DNA of 52,655 bases from the NCBI RefSeq assembly GCF_019295435.1, contig NZ_WEKL01000012.1, positions 67,124 through 119,778 of the forward strand. Direction: 5' to 3'. Source of the stretch: Aquimarina litoralis (GTDB taxonomy: Bacteria > Bacteroidota > Bacteroidia > Flavobacteriales > Flavobacteriaceae). Within the stretch, counting starts at the first letter, position 1. The number at the start of each line of letters is the position of its first letter. This document shows, in pieces, positions 28,751 through 37,985 of the stretch. A program made the position numbers and the translations under genes. The notes beneath the pieces were generated by a model. That model had not been told where the DNA came from. It saw only the letters and a program-made list of their open reading frames with translations, and made no database searches.

Positions 28751-29914
28751 TTACTTAGCAGCAAAAAGTTTAACATCTTCCTCACTTACTTCATTTCCTC
28801 CTAGTATAATTAAACGCTCTACAACATTACGCAATTCTCTGATGTTACCAGTCCAATCATATTGTTGTAATTGCTTAATTGCTTTTTCAGAAAATGTTTT
28901 GGCAGGAGATCCTTGCTCTCCAGCAATTTTCTTTGTAAAATAATCAACTAATAATGGAATATCTTCTCTTCTATCATTTAGGGCAGGTACTTTGATAAGA
29001 ATTACTGCTAATCGATGGTATAGATCTTCTCTAAATCTGTTTTCGGCGATCTCCTTTTTAAGATCTTTATTCGTAGCTGCTACCACTCTAACATCTACTT
29101 TTATATCTTTATCGCTTCCAACTCTTTGAATTTTATTTTCTTGTAACGCTCTTAAAACCTTGGCTTGAGCTGAAAGACTCATATCACCAATTTCATCTAA
29201 AAAAATGGTTCCACCATTTGCCGCTTCGAACTTACCGGCTCTATCTTTATTAGCTGATGTAAACGCACCTTTCACATGACCAAACAACTCACTTTCAATT
29301 AATTCTCCTGGTATAGCTGCGCAATTTACTTCAATCATCTGACCTTTAGAGCGATCACTTTTTTGATGTATCCAGTGTGCTACTAATTCCTTTCCAGTTC
29401 CATTGGGTCCCGTAATCAAAACTCTAGCATCTGTTGCTGCTACTTTTTCTATGATATTTTTAATGTCAGAAATAGCTTCAGATTCTCCGATCATTTCATA
29501 ATTCTTAGACACTTTCTTTTTAAGCATCTTATTCTCTACTACTAATTCTTTACGATCCAGTGCATTTCGAACAGTATTCAGCAATCTATTAAGATCAGGT
29601 GGTTTTGAAATATAATCGAAAGCTCCTAAACGCATTGTATTTACAGCAGTATCTAAATCTCCATGACCTGAGATCATTACCATTGGCACTTCGGGCTTTA
29701 TTTTTTTTGCTGCTTCTAGCACTTCTACCCCATCCATTTTTGGCATTTTTATATCACAAAGTACTAGGTCATAATCGTCATTTTTGATCATGTCAATACC
29801 TACTAATCCATCTTCAGCTTCAAAAACTTCATACTTATCATTTTCTTCAGATAATATTTTAACGAGAACTCTTCTGATTGCAGCTTCGTCTTCAATAACT
29901 AATATTTTTGCCAT
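28751..29914 (-). CDS. NtrC-type sigma-54 response regulator lacking a DNA-binding domain
   Basis: 387 residues. The receiver domain (1-120) has the phosphoacceptor Asp54 (VLCDIKMPKMDG), acidic residues near 8-9 and the late Lys in YISKPP. The AAA+ domain (about 140-370) has Walker A GPNGTGKE (169-176), Walker B GGTIFLDE (234-241) and the sigma-54 contact loop as GAFTSA (216-221) rather than GAFTGA. The protein ends soon after the AAA+ lid (ELRNVVERLIILGGNE) with no Fis-type helix-turn-helix. It may act on sigma-54 promoters from solution or through a partner. Its start overlaps the stop of the upstream outer-membrane protein gene by one base (TAATG). No cognate histidine kinase is adjacent. 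Confidence 0.92.
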   Translation of the reverse strand: MAKILVIEDEAAIRRVLVKILSEENDKYEVFEAEDGLVGIDMIKNDDYDLVLCDIKMPKMDGVEVLEAAKKIKPEVPMVMISGHGDLDTAVNTMRLGAFDYISKPPDLNRLLNTVRNALDRKELVVENKMLKKKVSKNYEMIGESEAISDIKNIIEKVAATDARVLITGPNGTGKELVAHWIHQKSDRSKGQMIEVNCAAIPGELIESELFGHVKGAFTSANKDRAGKFEAANGGTIFLDEIGDMSLSAQAKVLRALQENKIQRVGSDKDIKVDVRVVAATNKDLKKEIAENRFREDLYHRLAVILIKVPALNDRREDIPLLVDYFTKKIAGEQGSPAKTFSEKAIKQLQQYDWTGNIRELRNVVERLIILGGNEVSEEDVKLFAAK

Positions 29915-30813
29915 TATAATTTTAATTTAATTCCTCCTCTCATATAGAATGTATTTCTATCATTGAGAATTAAAACATTTTCTTGATTTTTATCTCTTAA
30001 TCGGATTTCATTACTCAATGTATATCCTCCATAAGCAAATAACAATAAGTGTTCCGTAAAGTAGTATTCATATCCCAAAGCACTATTAATAAGTAACATC
30101 GAGGCATTTTCAGCGATTTTGGTATCTCCATTTTCATCTACAAAAGCTCTGTTGTTCTGGATATTACCATAAAAACGATCCAACCCTACAAATGCTTGCA
30201 AGGTATTTTTATCATTAAAAAAATATTTTATACTTGTTTTTGGTGTACCCAATGAATATGACCAATTAGGATGAAAACGTTTGGAATAATTGATAATTGG
30301 TAAAGGGAAATTAATACTTGCTGGAACGGCATATCTAAGTCCCAAAACCAATCTAGCTGAATTGATGGCCTTTTTATCACCATAACTCTTAACAAAATAA
30401 GCAGATACTACATATCTAAAATCATCACTTTCAATTCCAGAAGCTTCTAAATTTGAAGAAAGTCTTGTTCCTAATTTGGCCCCAAACCTCCAATCATTTT
30501 TCATTTTAAATGTATATCCTAACTCAAATCCAATGGTATGAAAGTCCTGTAAACCTTCTTTATCCACAACAACCTCATCATTTAGTTGTAGATTGTTTAA
30601 TCGATATTGAAAAGCCATAACAAGATAGGTTCCTTTCTCATCCATTTTTATAGGGTAGTTTCCTGAAACTCGAAGACTACTATAATTATTATCACTTTTA
30701 GATTGCGGAATATATGCATATTCTACCCTTGCCAAATTAGTATCTTGAGATCGCACCATAGAAATGGCGCAACAGATTGTTATAAAAGGCATGAGTAGAC
30801 GGATATTTTTCAT
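29914..30813 (-). CDS. DUF6268-like outer-membrane protein
   Basis: 299 residues with a signal peptide (about 1-22, ending VRSQ). The mature part consists of short amphipathic strands (SLRVSGNYPI, WRFGAKLGTRL, LLLFAYGGYTL) and ends RGGIKLKL, typical of an outer-membrane beta-barrel. I match it tentatively to the DUF6268 family. Its stop codon overlaps the ATG of the response-regulator gene and the MscS gene lies 25 bp upstream, so it is inside a co-transcribed run. Its transport or structural role cannot be told. Confidence 0.7.
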   Translation of the reverse strand: MKNIRLLMPFITICCAISMVRSQDTNLARVEYAYIPQSKSDNNYSSLRVSGNYPIKMDEKGTYLVMAFQYRLNNLQLNDEVVVDKEGLQDFHTIGFELGYTFKMKNDWRFGAKLGTRLSSNLEASGIESDDFRYVVSAYFVKSYGDKKAINSARLVLGLRYAVPASINFPLPIINYSKRFHPNWSYSLGTPKTSIKYFFNDKNTLQAFVGLDRFYGNIQNNRAFVDENGDTKIAENASMLLINSALGYEYYFTEHLLLFAYGGYTLSNEIRLRDKNQENVLILNDRNTFYMRGGIKLKL

Positions 30814-30838
30814 TTTTTTACCTCATAAAATCTTTAGA

Positions 30839-31738
30839 TTATTCTTTATTCGGGTTTAAGATAGTTACTTCTCGTTGAGGGAACGGAATATTTATATTAT
30901 TTTCTCTAAACAAACGATCAATTTCAAATCTTATTTCACTTTTAGGAATACCAGCTTGAAAACTATCATTCATAGTAAAAACAAGTTTAAAATTCAAAGC
31001 GCTATCTCCAAAACTAGTAAATAACACTAATGGTTCCGGATGTTGAAGAATCTTATCATTCTTAGTAGCTATTTTAAGTAGTAATTCTTTTACCAAATTC
31101 ACATCGCTCCCATAAGCTACACCAATCTCTACTGATTCTCTAGTTATTTTACCATTCTGTGTCCAGTTGTATAAGGTAGAGGTAAGATATTTATGATTTG
31201 GAATAATCAATACCTTATTATCAATTGTAACTGCTCTTGTAGTTCTTAATTTGATTTCTTCTACCCTTCCGACCTTACCATCTAATTCTACGATATCACC
31301 AACCGAAACAGTCTGATCAATAAGAATAAAAATACCAGAAATCACATCTTGAATTAAGGTTTGTAACGCAAGACCAACTCCTACCAATAATGCAGCCGAA
31401 GCAGCAAAAATAGCAGTAATATTAAAACCTATACTATCTAAAGCGATCAGGATAACGATTACGTAAATAAAATATTTGGAGAAAGAAAAAACGGATTCAA
31501 ATTTTAATTTATCTTCATTTCGCAATTTTCTCGTTACAATTCTTCTAATAAATCTTAATGATAGAGTAGTAACTATAAGAATAAAAACTACAAAAAGTAA
31601 TAGACCAACAGTAAGTATAATAGAATGATTATCTGGACCAAAATGGAATATTTCATAATCCAAAAATTTCTTGATGTTACCCCAAACATCTTCGTGGATT
31701 ACTTCCTTAACCTGTTCTGTAATTTTTTCCTGAATCAT
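30839..31738 (-). CDS. MscS-family small-conductance mechanosensitive channel
   Basis: 299 residues. A short helical N-terminus is followed by membrane helices at about 39-65, 84-105 and 108-140. The third has the Ala/Gly-rich pore pattern AASAALLVGVGLALQ and runs into the MscS beta domain (GDIVELDGKVGRVEEIKLR, IIPNHKY) and the C-terminal alpha/beta domain. It releases solutes from the cytoplasm under hypo-osmotic shock. It lies one base after the ABC permease gene and 25 bp before the outer-membrane protein gene, which suggests an operon for envelope stress; that role is inferred. Confidence 0.93.
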   Translation of the reverse strand: MIQEKITEQVKEVIHEDVWGNIKKFLDYEIFHFGPDNHSIILTVGLLLFVVFILIVTTLSLRFIRRIVTRKLRNEDKLKFESVFSFSKYFIYVIVILIALDSIGFNITAIFAASAALLVGVGLALQTLIQDVISGIFILIDQTVSVGDIVELDGKVGRVEEIKLRTTRAVTIDNKVLIIPNHKYLTSTLYNWTQNGKITRESVEIGVAYGSDVNLVKELLLKIATKNDKILQHPEPLVLFTSFGDSALNFKLVFTMNDSFQAGIPKSEIRFEIDRLFRENNINIPFPQREVTILNPNKE

Positions 31739-31739
31739 A

Positions 31740-33041
31740 TTAATACTTCAACCATTTAAATAATTCCTTATAACTGGGTTTTTTACCATACATTAATATA
31801 CCGATTCTATAAATTTTTCCTGCAAACCATACCATAAATACTATACTTCCAATTAAAAGGGAGATAGAAATAAGAATTTGCCACCATGGAACTCCGAAAG
31901 GAATTCGCATTAACATTACGATTGGAGAAGTTAACGGAATCATTGAGAATACCGTTGAAACGGTTCCATGCGGATTTTCAATCACTGCAAAAAAGCCAAC
32001 ATATATACCTAACATTAATGGTAAAATAATAGGCAACATAAATTGTTGAGAATCTGTCTCGCTATCTACTGCCGCTCCTATCGCAGCATAGATAGAGCTA
32101 TACAAAAAGTATCCTCCAACAAAATAAACAAAAAATGATAACACTAAAGTAAGTAAAGGAAGTTTCAAAATATCCTGAATCAATAACTGAATCTCTTCTG
32201 GATTATTCTCTTCTAACGCAACAGAAGGATCGACTCCAACAGGCTGAGCATCAATCCCAAATAAAGATGTTGCAATTATCAATAATACTCCACCTAAAAG
32301 TACCCAAACTAAAAATTGTACAATACCTGCAAAAGAAGTTCCCAAAATCTTACCTAACATTAATTGCATAGGTTTAACCGATGAAATAATGATTTCAATT
32401 ATTCTATTGGTCTTTTCCTCTATTACAGATCGCATTACCATATTACCATATATAATGATAAACATCATTAATAAATACCCTGCCAATCCACCAAAAGCCA
32501 TTTTTACATAATTCGACATTTTGGAAGTTTTCTCTCCTGAAAAATTCTCTATTTGGATATTTACCTTAGCTTTAGCTTTTTGGATTACCTCTAGATTTAG
32601 ACCTTCATCCTTATAATTTTGTTCGGTTAATTTATTTGCAATTATTCTCTCAATTCTATTTAAAACGGAAAAATTCGGAGACTCTTCTGCATAAAACTGA
32701 ATAGATTTTGCCAAATTTTTATTAGTAGATTTCTCTGGAATATATAATAATCCATAGAGTTTTTGAGAAATAACAGAGTCCTTTGCAGTTTCTAAACCTA
32801 CCTTGCTGTAATTTAAATAAGTGACTTCTTTTGTGTCTTCAAAATCGGATACAAAAAGCTCTGTCTCGTCTACAACAACCACTTTTTTGACTTCATCACT
32901 ATTTAATGTAGTAAGCCAAGCTATTAGCGCTACCATACCTACAGCAATTAATGGGCTTAAAAACGTCATAATTACGAACGTTCTATTACGAATACGAGAT
33001 ATAAATTCTCTTCTAATGATTAACTGTAAATTACTACTCAT
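31740..33041 (-). CDS. ABC-2 type transporter permease (NatB-like)
   Basis: 433 residues. A first membrane helix (about 23-43) is followed by a large extracytoplasmic domain (about 45-185) and then five or six helices in the C-terminal half (about 188-415), including MVMRSVIEEKTNRIIEII, the usual ABC-2 membrane signature. This is the layout of sodium- or drug-efflux permeases of the NatB/YhaP type. It overlaps the ATPase gene by 8 bp, so the two form one transporter. Substrate unknown. Confidence 0.92.
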   Translation of the reverse strand: MSSNLQLIIRREFISRIRNRTFVIMTFLSPLIAVGMVALIAWLTTLNSDEVKKVVVVDETELFVSDFEDTKEVTYLNYSKVGLETAKDSVISQKLYGLLYIPEKSTNKNLAKSIQFYAEESPNFSVLNRIERIIANKLTEQNYKDEGLNLEVIQKAKAKVNIQIENFSGEKTSKMSNYVKMAFGGLAGYLLMMFIIIYGNMVMRSVIEEKTNRIIEIIISSVKPMQLMLGKILGTSFAGIVQFLVWVLLGGVLLIIATSLFGIDAQPVGVDPSVALEENNPEEIQLLIQDILKLPLLTLVLSFFVYFVGGYFLYSSIYAAIGAAVDSETDSQQFMLPIILPLMLGIYVGFFAVIENPHGTVSTVFSMIPLTSPIVMLMRIPFGVPWWQILISISLLIGSIVFMVWFAGKIYRIGILMYGKKPSYKELFKWLKY

Positions 33042-33963
33042 TTTCGGTAATGGTTTTAATGAATATTTCGTTTACACTTGGTATCACTTCATTAAATCTA
33101 ACTACTTGTGCTTTATCTGATAAGAAGCCTAATAGTTCATTAGGTTGCGTTTTGGTATCTAATGAGATTTTAAGTTTTAACTGCTCATCTATAGCCTTAA
33201 AATGCGCGGGCTCTATTTGGAATGTATCTCTCAAAACCTTTTCCAATTCCATATTATTATCAGACAATAATCCTACCTCAAACGTATTAGATTTATACTC
33301 TTTTTTAATATCTGTTACCTTTCCTTCTAATATTTTATTTGATTTATGAATCAAAGCCATATGATCACATAACTCTTCTACACTTTCCATTCTATGAGTA
33401 GAAAAAATAACAGTTGCTCCTTCATCACGTAATTGAAGAATCTCATCTTTAATAACATTTGCATTTATAGGATCAAATCCACTAAAAGGCTCATCAAATA
33501 TTAATAATTTTGGTCGATGTAATACCGTTACGATAAATTGCACCTTTTGCGCCATTCCTTTAGAAAGTTCTTGTATTTTTTTATTCCACCAATGTGAAAT
33601 ATCAAACTTATCGAACCAGTACTTTAATCTTTCTTTGGCTTCTTTTTTACTTAAACCTTTTAACTGTGCAAGATACAAAGCCTGTTCACCAACTTTCATT
33701 GATTTATAAAGACCTCTTTCCTCTGGCAAATAGCCTATATCTTTTATATGATGAGACTGTAAAGGTTCTCCATCTAAAAAAACATTTCCTGTATCTGGTA
33801 AAGTAATTTGATTAATAATCCTAATAAGAGTAGTCTTGCCAGCTCCGTTCGGCCCAAGCAAACCAAAAATACTTCCTTTTGGTACTTTGATAGAAACGTT
33901 GTTAAGAGCTATAAAATTTCCAAATCGTTTGGATGCTTCTTCTACCTCTAAAAGATTGGACAT
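33034..33963 (-). CDS. ABC transporter ATP-binding protein (NatA-like)
   Basis: 309 residues. One nucleotide-binding domain with Walker A GPNGAGKTT (37-45), signature LSKGM (133-137), Walker B LLIFDEP (153-159) and the switch His in FSTHRM. A C-terminal DUF4162-like extension covers about 215-305. It is the energy subunit for the permease encoded by the overlapping downstream gene and opens the six-gene minus-strand run 33963-28187. Confidence 0.94.
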   Translation of the reverse strand: MSNLLEVEEASKRFGNFIALNNVSIKVPKGSIFGLLGPNGAGKTTLIRIINQITLPDTGNVFLDGEPLQSHHIKDIGYLPEERGLYKSMKVGEQALYLAQLKGLSKKEAKERLKYWFDKFDISHWWNKKIQELSKGMAQKVQFIVTVLHRPKLLIFDEPFSGFDPINANVIKDEILQLRDEGATVIFSTHRMESVEELCDHMALIHKSNKILEGKVTDIKKEYKSNTFEVGLLSDNNMELEKVLRDTFQIEPAHFKAIDEQLKLKISLDTKTQPNELLGFLSDKAQVVRFNEVIPSVNEIFIKTITENE

Positions 33964-34302
33964 ATAAAAAGTTTGATTTGTTAAAAAATAAAAACTAGTG
34001 CTAATTAAATCAAAATATTGATGAAATGAAATAAATCTCCTGCATAAACTGATGGTATATGTTAAGAAATTTATGATCGTGGCATGACAACAACAAATTC
34101 AAAACTAGTCATGATCTTAGAATTCATGTTCTCATAAAAACAAAACCCACCCTGAATACAAGTATTAAGGATGGGAAAAAAATTGCTATGAAAAAGAAAA
34201 ATTATCACTAAATGCGCTAGTGATGTCTCAAATATACAAATTTTTATTAAACAAAAATTAGCATTTTGAAATGATTCTTATCTTATTTTTTGAATTTTCT
34301 TA
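33964..34302. other. 339-bp intergenic gap
   Basis: Lies between the end of dnaJ and the start of the ABC ATPase gene, both on the minus strand. It holds the hairpin at 34146-34175 that probably ends the grpE-dnaJ transcript. A minus-strand TAGTTTTG at 34100-34107 could be the -7 box of the ABC operon, but it is far from the start and has no -33 partner. No ORF or RNA gene was seen. Confidence 0.55.
34140..34175 (-). terminator. Probable terminator of grpE-dnaJ
   Basis: On the minus strand CCCATCCTTAATAC (34162-34175) pairs with GTATTCAGGGTGGG (34146-34159) at 13 of 14 positions, counting one G-U pair, across a 2-nt loop. In vivo the loop would be wider. GTTTTGTTTTTATG follows. Confidence 0.65.
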
Positions 34303-35418
34303 TTATGAAAACATATCTTTTACTTTTTCAAAAAACGACTTGTCCTTACTATCTGGACTAGGTTTGAAATGATCATCCTGTGCCATTTTCTCGAAAAATT
34401 CCCTTTGTTCTTTATTCAGTGTCTTAGGGGTCCAAACGTTTACATGCACTAGTAAATCACCTTTACCATAACCATTTATACTTGGAATTCCTTTTCCTCG
34501 TAGTCGTAAGATTTTACCGCTTTGTACACCTTCTTCAATCTTAATTCTCACTTTTCCAGAAACCGTATCAATCTCTCTGGACGCACCAAGTGCTGCTTCG
34601 GAGAAACTGATATAAAGATCATAATGAAGATTATCTCCTTCACGCTGCAATTGAGGGTGCTCTAGTTCTTCGATAGCCACTAATAAATCTCCAGCGATTC
34701 CATTACCAGGAGCTTCATTTCCTTTTCCTGTAACTTTAAGCTGCATCCCATCTTCTACTCCAGCAGGAATCTTAATACTTACTGTTTCTTCTGACACTTT
34801 AAGCCCTTGTCCATCAGCATCTGAAGGTCTATGATCAATTATTTGTCCTGATCCACCACAGGTAGAACAGGTAGTAGACGTTTGCATTCTACCTAATATC
34901 GTGTTGGTAATTCTTGTAACTTGACCGCTACCATTACAAGTAGAACAAGTTTTATAGGTAACTCCTGGTGCTTGAATTTTTCGTTTTACTTTGATTTTTT
35001 TCTCTACACCATTGGCAATTTCTTCTAAAGTAAGTTTTACTCTAATACGAAGATTACTTCCTTTTACTCGACGTTGTCTTCCACCGCCACCTCCGAAACC
35101 ACCGAAGCCACCAAAACCTCCGCCACCGAAGATATCTCCGAACTGACTGAATATATCATCCATATTCATTCCGCCACCGCCGAAACCACCGCCACCTTCA
35201 AAGGCTTGGTGTCCGAACTGATCATAACGGGCTTTCTTATCAGGATCGCTTAGCACTTCATATGCTTCTGCAGCTTTTTTGAACTTTTCTTCGGCCGAAG
35301 AATCTCCAGGGTTTTTATCAGGATGATATTCTATCGCTTTTTTACGGTATGCCTTCTTTATCTCAGCCTCCGTAGCATTTTTGCTAACACCTAAAATATC
35401 ATAAAAGTCTTCTTTCAT
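34303..35418 (-). CDS. dnaJ: Chaperone DnaJ with one zinc site missing
   Basis: 371 residues. The J domain (1-68) has HPD at 32-34. A Gly/Phe-rich stretch (about 74-113) follows, then the substrate-binding C-terminal domains (about 120-350). The zinc region has only two CxxCxGxG motifs, at 158-165 and 184-191, instead of four. By position they are the second and third motifs, which form zinc site II; the first and fourth, forming site I, are absent. I recall a similar pattern in other Flavobacterium-type DnaJ proteins, so this may be a lineage trait. It stimulates DnaK ATPase in protein folding. grpE lies 7 bp upstream. Confidence 0.95.
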   Translation of the reverse strand: MKEDFYDILGVSKNATEAEIKKAYRKKAIEYHPDKNPGDSSAEEKFKKAAEAYEVLSDPDKKARYDQFGHQAFEGGGGFGGGGMNMDDIFSQFGDIFGGGGFGGFGGFGGGGGRQRRVKGSNLRIRVKLTLEEIANGVEKKIKVKRKIQAPGVTYKTCSTCNGSGQVTRITNTILGRMQTSTTCSTCGGSGQIIDHRPSDADGQGLKVSEETVSIKIPAGVEDGMQLKVTGKGNEAPGNGIAGDLLVAIEELEHPQLQREGDNLHYDLYISFSEAALGASREIDTVSGKVRIKIEEGVQSGKILRLRGKGIPSINGYGKGDLLVHVNVWTPKTLNKEQREFFEKMAQDDHFKPSPDSKDKSFFEKVKDMFS

Positions 35419-35425
35419 CTCTTTA

Positions 35426-35977
35426 TTATTGTCCAGTTACCACCTTAGGAAAACGTATTACTTTATCTCCTAATTTATATCCTTTTTCTATGACATCAAC
35501 AATCTTGCCTTTTAGCTCATCGCTAGGTGCAGGAATTTGAGTAATTGCTTCATGATCATCTGCATTAAAAGCATCTCCAGCACCAACTTCTACTTCTGTT
35601 AATCCTTTTCCTTTTAAAGTTTCTTTTAACTTATTATGTATAAGCTCTACTCCCTTTAGCAAGTCTTTATCTTCCGATTTTTCTATTTCTTTCATAGCCC
35701 GATCAAAATCGTCCAATACTGGAAGCATAGATTGCATAATCTCCTGACCAGCAGTCTTAAATAACTCTACTCGCTCTTTAGAAGTACGCTTCTTATAGTT
35801 TTCAAATTCTGCGAAAAGCCTTAGAAATTTATCCTTTTCTTTTTCAAGATCTTCCTTCAACTGCGTTTCTGTATCTTTTTCTTCTACCTCTTCTACTGCT
35901 GCTTCCTCTATTGTTGTATCAAGTACATCTTCTACCTGATCTTTTACCTCTTCCGTATTTTTATTTTTCTTACTCAT
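35426..35977 (-). CDS. grpE: Nucleotide exchange factor GrpE
   Basis: 183 residues. A long acidic N-terminal tail (about 1-45) is followed by a coiled coil (about 45-105, [18 protein letters not shown]) and a C-terminal beta domain ending [18 protein letters not shown], which contains the GrpE signature ([14 protein letters not shown] type). It releases ADP from DnaK. It precedes dnaJ by 7 bp. A -7-like TACTTTTG box lies upstream at 36016-36023. dnaK is not in the window. Confidence 0.95.
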   Translation of the reverse strand: MSKKNKNTEEVKDQVEDVLDTTIEEAAVEEVEEKDTETQLKEDLEKEKDKFLRLFAEFENYKKRTSKERVELFKTAGQEIMQSMLPVLDDFDRAMKEIEKSEDKDLLKGVELIHNKLKETLKGKGLTEVEVGAGDAFNADDHEAITQIPAPSDELKGKIVDVIEKGYKLGDKVIRFPKVVTGQ

Positions 35978-36015
35978 GTAACCAGTACCTATTATAAGTT
36001 TATTTTCTGAAGCTG

Positions 36016-36023
36016 CAAAAGTA
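36016..36023 (-). promoter_or_regulatory. -7-type promoter box of grpE-dnaJ (TACTTTTG)
   Basis: Minus-strand TACTTTTG fits TAnnTTTG and would start a transcript about 33 nt before the grpE ATG. No clear -33 TTG and no CIRCE-type inverted repeat was seen. Confidence 0.4.
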
Positions 36024-36101
36024 CTGCCATTTTTGAATTAATGTCATAATGTCACAGGAATATTTTAGTATATATTTAAGAGTATTCATTTTCTAAAAAA
36101 A

Positions 36102-36109
36102 TAATTTTG
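36102..36109 (+). promoter_or_regulatory. -7-type promoter box of the YceI gene (TAATTTTG)
   Basis: TAATTTTG fits TAnnTTTG and lies 28 nt before the ATG at 36138. No -33 TTG at the usual distance. Confidence 0.4.
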
Positions 36110-36137
36110 ATGTCTGAAACTATAAACTAACATTATT

Positions 36138-36809
36138 ATGAAATTTAAATTAGTGAATCTACTTGCTATTGCTGTGATTATTGTTTCAGCGATATCTTGT
36201 AAAGGTGAGAAAAAAAATGAAACTGAAGCTACTGCTGCAGAAGAAGTAAAAGAAGCTCCGGCAGAAGCAATCACTTTTATCGTAGATAATGCTGCTAGTA
36301 CTATTGATTGGGTTGGTAAAAAACCTACAGAAAACCATACCGGAACTATAAGCATTGCTAAAGGAAAAGTAAAAACACAAGATGGAAAAATCCAGAGTGG
36401 TTCTTTTGTAATTGATATGGCTTCTATTAATGTAACCGATTTAGAAGGAGATCAAAAGGCAGGTTTAGAAGGTCATCTTAAAGGAGAAGGTGAAGGTAAA
36501 GAAGATCACTTTTTCAATGTAGCAAAGTTTCCTAATGCTTCTTTTGAAGTAACAGGTATTTCAGAAAAAGATGGTAAATCTATGATCGAAGGAAATTTAA
36601 CGATCAAAGGGATTAAGAAAAACATATCTTTCCCTGCTACAACATCTATAGAAGGAGATACAATGACACTAAATAGTGAAGTATTTACTATTAATAGAAC
36701 TGATTGGGGTGTGAATTATGGATCTAAATCTGTTTTTGAGAACTTAGGAGATAAATTTATTATGGATGATATAGAATTAAAGGTAAGTTTAAAAGCAAAC
36801 AAAGCTTAA
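36138..36809 (+). CDS. YceI-family lipoprotein
   Basis: 223 residues. The lipoprotein signal peptide has the lipobox SAISC, with Cys21 as the lipidated residue. A charged, Ala/Glu-rich linker (about 25-45) precedes the YceI lipocalin-like domain (about 47-220), with STIDWVGKKP, HTGTISIAKGKV and the closing GDKFIMDDIELKVSLKA. YceI domains bind long-chain isoprenoid or fatty-acid-like ligands; the ligand here is unknown. It stands alone between a promoter box and a bidirectional terminator. Confidence 0.92.
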   Translation: MKFKLVNLLAIAVIIVSAISCKGEKKNETEATAAEEVKEAPAEAITFIVDNAASTIDWVGKKPTENHTGTISIAKGKVKTQDGKIQSGSFVIDMASINVTDLEGDQKAGLEGHLKGEGEGKEDHFFNVAKFPNASFEVTGISEKDGKSMIEGNLTIKGIKKNISFPATTSIEGDTMTLNSEVFTINRTDWGVNYGSKSVFENLGDKFIMDDIELKVSLKANKA

Positions 36810-36832
36810 TTCTATTCTTTATCTTAAAAGAT

Positions 36833-36870
36833 AAAAAAAGGCTAGCGATTTAATGTTGCTAGCCTTTTTT
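36833..36870. terminator. Bidirectional terminator between YceI and epimerase genes
   Basis: GGCTAGC (36840-36846) pairs with GCTAGCC (36858-36864), flanked by an A-run and a T-run, so it can work on both strands. It separates the convergent genes at 36809 and 36888. Confidence 0.85.
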
Positions 36871-36887
36871 ATATTTCACACTATTAT

Positions 36888-37790
36888 CTAAATCAGATCT
36901 TCAACAGCATGAGTAATATTATCATATTTGAAATTAAAGCCTGTTTTCATAATTTTATCACAGCACACTCTTTGACTACTAAACAATAACATGTGCATCT
37001 CACCAAGAATAAGTTTCATCATAAAACGTGGAATCCCTGGCAACAATATTTTCTTATGTAAAGCCTCTGCAATTGCATGAGTTAATTTATGGTTTGAAAT
37101 AGGGTTTGGTGCCACTGCATTATACAAACCATATATTTCTTCTTGCACCACGTGTAAAAACATTCCTACTAAATCTTCTACATGTATCCAGCTTTGCCAT
37201 TGTTTTCCATTACCAAAAACAGCTCCGATTCCTTTTTTAATAGGGTTGATAATTTTAGGAAATGCGCCTCCTTTATGCGAAAGCACTAAACCAATTCTAA
37301 GAAGGGTAACTTCGATATCTAAGGTTTGGAATTCCAAAACAGATGATTCCCATTTTTGAACTACTTGACCTAAAAATCCATTATCAACTTCTTCAGAATC
37401 TTCCATATAATAATTCTGAAAAGAATCTGGATAAATACCAATTGCACTTGCTGATACTATTTGGCGAACAGAATGTTTTATTGTTTTTAAAGATTCGACA
37501 AGCAATGAAGTTGTTATGATGCGACTATCAATTATTTCTTGTTTATAACGATTCGTCCATCGTTTCGCTACTGTAGCCCCTACCAAATGAATAATTATTT
37601 CAACATCCTGAAAACAATCTAGGTCTATTTCTCCTGAACTCGGATTCCAATAATATCCTTTATAATTATTTTGAGATATCAGTTTGTTTTTACTTGTTGT
37701 TAGATAATTGACATCGATGTTAGATTGATGACATAATCTTACAATTTCCTGACCAATAAGTCCAGTAGCCCCAGTAATTAAAACTTTCAT
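36888..37790 (-). CDS. TIGR01777-family NAD(P)-dependent epimerase (YfcH/SDR39U1-like)
   Basis: 300 residues, the usual family length. The N-terminal Rossmann motif is TGATGLIGQEIV (about 6-17). IIHLVGATVAKRWTNRYK is the family signature, followed by SASAIGIYPD. The C-terminal DUF1731-like part includes LLFSSQRVCCDKIMKTGF. A cytosolic SDR protein of unknown substrate; some relatives affect cell division or heme-linked processes, which cannot be applied here. Confidence 0.9.
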   Translation of the reverse strand: MKVLITGATGLIGQEIVRLCHQSNIDVNYLTTSKNKLISQNNYKGYYWNPSSGEIDLDCFQDVEIIIHLVGATVAKRWTNRYKQEIIDSRIITTSLLVESLKTIKHSVRQIVSASAIGIYPDSFQNYYMEDSEEVDNGFLGQVVQKWESSVLEFQTLDIEVTLLRIGLVLSHKGGAFPKIINPIKKGIGAVFGNGKQWQSWIHVEDLVGMFLHVVQEEIYGLYNAVAPNPISNHKLTHAIAEALHKKILLPGIPRFMMKLILGEMHMLLFSSQRVCCDKIMKTGFNFKYDNITHAVEDLI

Positions 37791-37985
37791 TAGTAATTTT
37801 AGTTATTCCTAGTTATAAAATTAAAATGGTCTTTAAGATATGAAGAAAAATCTTCATAAAACAGATCAAATGACAATCTTATAAAATGCAAAATAATACG
37901 TGATATTAACAAAACCTATCGCTTTATTATAGGTTTAACAATGTAATTATAAGCTCTTCATTTTTTTGAGCAATCATTAAAGTGT

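Noticed and set aside
36086-36355. 89-codon minus-strand ORF
   Set aside because: Antisense to the YceI lipoprotein gene and its promoter, with unlikely composition.
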